A stretch of DNA of 64,000 nucleotides from NCBI GenBank assembly GCA_035476815.1, contig DATILD010000080.1, positions 1 to 64,000 on the forward strand, given 5' to 3'. Of the stretch, positions 62,384-64,000 are shown in pieces (the first letter of the stretch is position 1; every line of letters starts with the position of its first letter). This stretch comes from Methylibium sp035476815. GTDB lineage: Bacteria; Pseudomonadota; Gammaproteobacteria; Burkholderiales; Burkholderiaceae_C. Under the pieces are notes generated by a model. It worked only from the letters and a program-made list of their open reading frames with translations, searched no databases and was not told the origin of the DNA. Made by a program: the position numbers and the translations under genes.

Positions 62384-64000
62384 ATGTCCTGGGCTGGAAA
62401 GATCCTTCGCGTCAACCTCACGAACGGCACGGTCACCTCCGAGCCGCTGAAGATGGACTGGGCGCGCGCCTACCTCGGCTCGCGCGGCCTGGCCTCGAAA
62501 TACCTGGTGGAGGAGATCGACCCCAAGGTCGACCCGTTGGCCCCCGAGAACAAGATCATCTGGTCGACCGGACCGCTGACCGGCACGATGGCGTCCACGG
62601 GTGGCCGCTACACGGTCGTCACCAAGGGTCCGCTGACCGGTGCGATCGCCTGCTCCAACTCGGGCGGCTACTGGGGCGCCGAGCTCAAGTTCGCCGGCTG
62701 GGACATGGTGATCTTCGAGGGCAGGTCGCCCAAGCCGGTCTACCTGTCGATCGAGGACGACAAGGCCGAGCTGCGTGACGCCGCCCACCTGTGGGGCAAG
62801 TCGGTCTGGGAGACCGAGGAGATCATCAAGAAGCAGCACCAGGACCCGCTGACCCGCATCTCCAGCATCGGCCTGGCGGGCGAGAACGGCGTGCTGTACG
62901 CGGCGATCGTCAACGACCTGCACCGTGCGGCCGGCCGCTCGGGCGTGGGCGCGGTCATGGGCTCCAAGAACCTGAAGGCGGTCGCGGTGCGCGGCACCAA
63001 GGGCGTGGGCAACATCGCCAACCCGAAGGAGTTCATGAAGGTCACCTTCGAGAAGAAGAAGATCCTGGCCGACAACGCCGTCACCGGCCAGGGCCTGCCG
63101 ACCTACGGCACCCAGGTGCTGATGAACGTCATCAACGAGATCGGCGCCTCGCCGACCCGCAACCACCGTGACGTGCAGTTCGAGGGCGCCAAGGACATCT
63201 CCGCCGAGGCGATGGCCACGCCGCGCAAGACCGACGGCAAGAAGCCGCTGGTGACCAACCAGGCCTGCTTCGGCTGCACCATCGCCTGCGGCCGCATCCA
63301 GAAGATCGACCAGGGCCACTTCTCGGTCGAGAACAAGCCGCAGTACTGGGGCGCCTCGGGCGGCCTGGAGTACGAGGCCGCCTGGGCGCTGGGCAATGCC
63401 AACGGCGTCAACGACCTCGAGGCGCTGCAGTACGCCAACATCCTGTGCAACGAGCAGGGCATGGACCCGATCTCCTTCGGCGCGACCATCGGCGCGGTGA
63501 TGGAGCTCTACGAGATGGGCGTGCTGACCAAGGAACAGCTCGGCACCGACGCGCCCTTCGGCTCGGCCCGGGCGCTGGTGCACTTCGCCGAGATCACCGC
63601 CCAGGGCGTCGGTTTCGGCAAGGAGATCGGCCTGGGCTCGGCGCGTCTGACCAAGAAGTACGGCCACCCCGACCTCAGCATGAGCGTCAAGGGCATGGAG
63701 TTTCCGGCCTACGACGCGCGCGGCATCCAGGGCATGGGTCTGGCCTACGCGACCAGCAACCGTGGCGCCTGCCACCTGCGCGGCTACACCGTCGCTTCCG
63801 AGGTGCTGGGCATCCCCGTCAAGACCGACCCGCTGGTCACCGAAGGCAAGCCGGAACTGGTGAAGGCCTTCCAGGACGCCACCTCGGTCTTCGACTCGGC
63901 CGGCATCTGCGTCTTCACCAGCTTCGCCTGGGGTCTGCCGGACGTGCAGCCGCAGGTCGCGGCCGCCTGCGGCGAGGAGTTCACGCTCGAGAAGCTCAGC
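62384..64000 (+). CDS. Tungsten-type aldehyde:ferredoxin oxidoreductase, catalytic subunit (3' partial)
   Basis: 539 residues to the window edge; the frame is still open. AOR family: MSWAGKILRVNLTNG, STGPLTGTMASTGGRYTVVTKGPLTG (two parts, tungstopterin-binding N-terminal domain), GRSGVGAVMGSKNLKAVAVRG, and the [4Fe-4S] cysteines C295, C298, C302 (CFGCTIAC) plus C509 (SAGICVF), matching the four ligands of Pyrococcus AOR. It likely oxidises aldehydes to acids using a bis-tungstopterin. ATG is preceded by TTAGGAGAA. Bacterial AORs of this kind carry further FAD and MoaD-like subunits that would lie to the right. Confidence 0.94.
   Translation, partial: MSWAGKILRVNLTNGTVTSEPLKMDWARAYLGSRGLASKYLVEEIDPKVDPLAPENKIIWSTGPLTGTMASTGGRYTVVTKGPLTGAIACSNSGGYWGAELKFAGWDMVIFEGRSPKPVYLSIEDDKAELRDAAHLWGKSVWETEEIIKKQHQDPLTRISSIGLAGENGVLYAAIVNDLHRAAGRSGVGAVMGSKNLKAVAVRGTKGVGNIANPKEFMKVTFEKKKILADNAVTGQGLPTYGTQVLMNVINEIGASPTRNHRDVQFEGAKDISAEAMATPRKTDGKKPLVTNQACFGCTIACGRIQKIDQGHFSVENKPQYWGASGGLEYEAAWALGNANGVNDLEALQYANILCNEQGMDPISFGATIGAVMELYEMGVLTKEQLGTDAPFGSARALVHFAEITAQGVGFGKEIGLGSARLTKKYGHPDLSMSVKGMEFPAYDARGIQGMGLAYATSNRGACHLRGYTVASEVLGIPVKTDPLVTEGKPELVKAFQDATSVFDSAGICVFTSFAWGLPDVQPQVAAACGEEFTLEKLS

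Overview
The window is a GC-rich (about 70% by eye), densely coded segment of a betaproteobacterium. The gene content points to the Burkholderiales, in the Rubrivivax/Leptothrix/Methylibium neighbourhood: urt urea transporter, xseB-ispA-dxs, folE2, a Bug-type solute receptor, the tetrahydromethanopterin (H4MPT) C1 pathway, PQQ genes, and dispersed GC-rich palindromes at gene junctions. No 16S rRNA or other taxonomic marker is present, so this placement is inference. No tRNA, rRNA, CRISPR array, phage or transposase gene was seen.

Layout. 1-4.7 kb: the urea ABC importer urtBCDE (urtB cut by the window edge) converging on an isolated ureD. 5-8.5 kb: a lipoprotein, then a Spy/CpxP-like protein with an OmpR-type response regulator and sensor kinase. 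8.4-15 kb: housekeeping and mixed genes (trpS, site-2-type protease, purN, UspA, sulfurtransferase, a Rieske oxygenase). 15.2-19.6 kb: xseB-ispA-dxs, then folE2. 19.6-44.3 kb: a nearly continuous H4MPT/methanofuran island. It holds fhcBADC, two fae genes, mch and mtdB for formaldehyde oxidation. For cofactor synthesis it holds mfnB, mfnD, mfnE, mfnF, mptG, folB, pabBC, a dmrB-like flavoprotein, RimK- and PurK-like ATP-grasp ligases, a DHPS-like protein, a CitG-like protein, a HisA-like protein and DUF447. A sigma-54 activator gene lies in its middle. 44.4-50 kb: a TonB-dependent receptor divergent from a NarL-type two-component system, then a methyltransferase. 50-58.2 kb: a leftward operon pqqBCDE followed by the ABC system linked to PQQ-dependent alcohol oxidation and a Bug receptor. 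58.4-64 kb: an alpha/beta hydrolase, an AcoR-type regulator, and a divergent ferredoxin/tungsten aldehyde oxidoreductase pair cut by the right edge.

How it fits together. PQQ alcohol dehydrogenases (not in the window) would make aldehydes or formaldehyde. Fae condenses formaldehyde with H4MPT, MtdB and Mch oxidise the adduct to formyl-H4MPT, and Fhc transfers the formyl group to methanofuran and releases formate. The same island makes both carrier cofactors: FolE2, FolB, PabBC and MptG on the pterin side, and MfnB/D/E/F on the furan side. The AOR pair could remove other aldehydes.

Most interesting observations. (1) An 11-bp palindrome, GACAC-W-GTGTC, lies about 100-150 bp upstream of fae, fhcB, mptG and, in degenerate form, mfnD; at fae and fhcB it is followed by the same octamer at 17-18 bp. 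This looks like an undescribed operator for the H4MPT regulon. (2) A dispersed hairpin element sits directly against start codons at several junctions and seems to carry the start-codon context. (3) A palindromic repeat is inserted in frame in urtC. (4) The 3' end of folE2 is duplicated. (5) The AcoR-type regulator beside the AOR genes has lost the GAFTGA sigma-54 loop.
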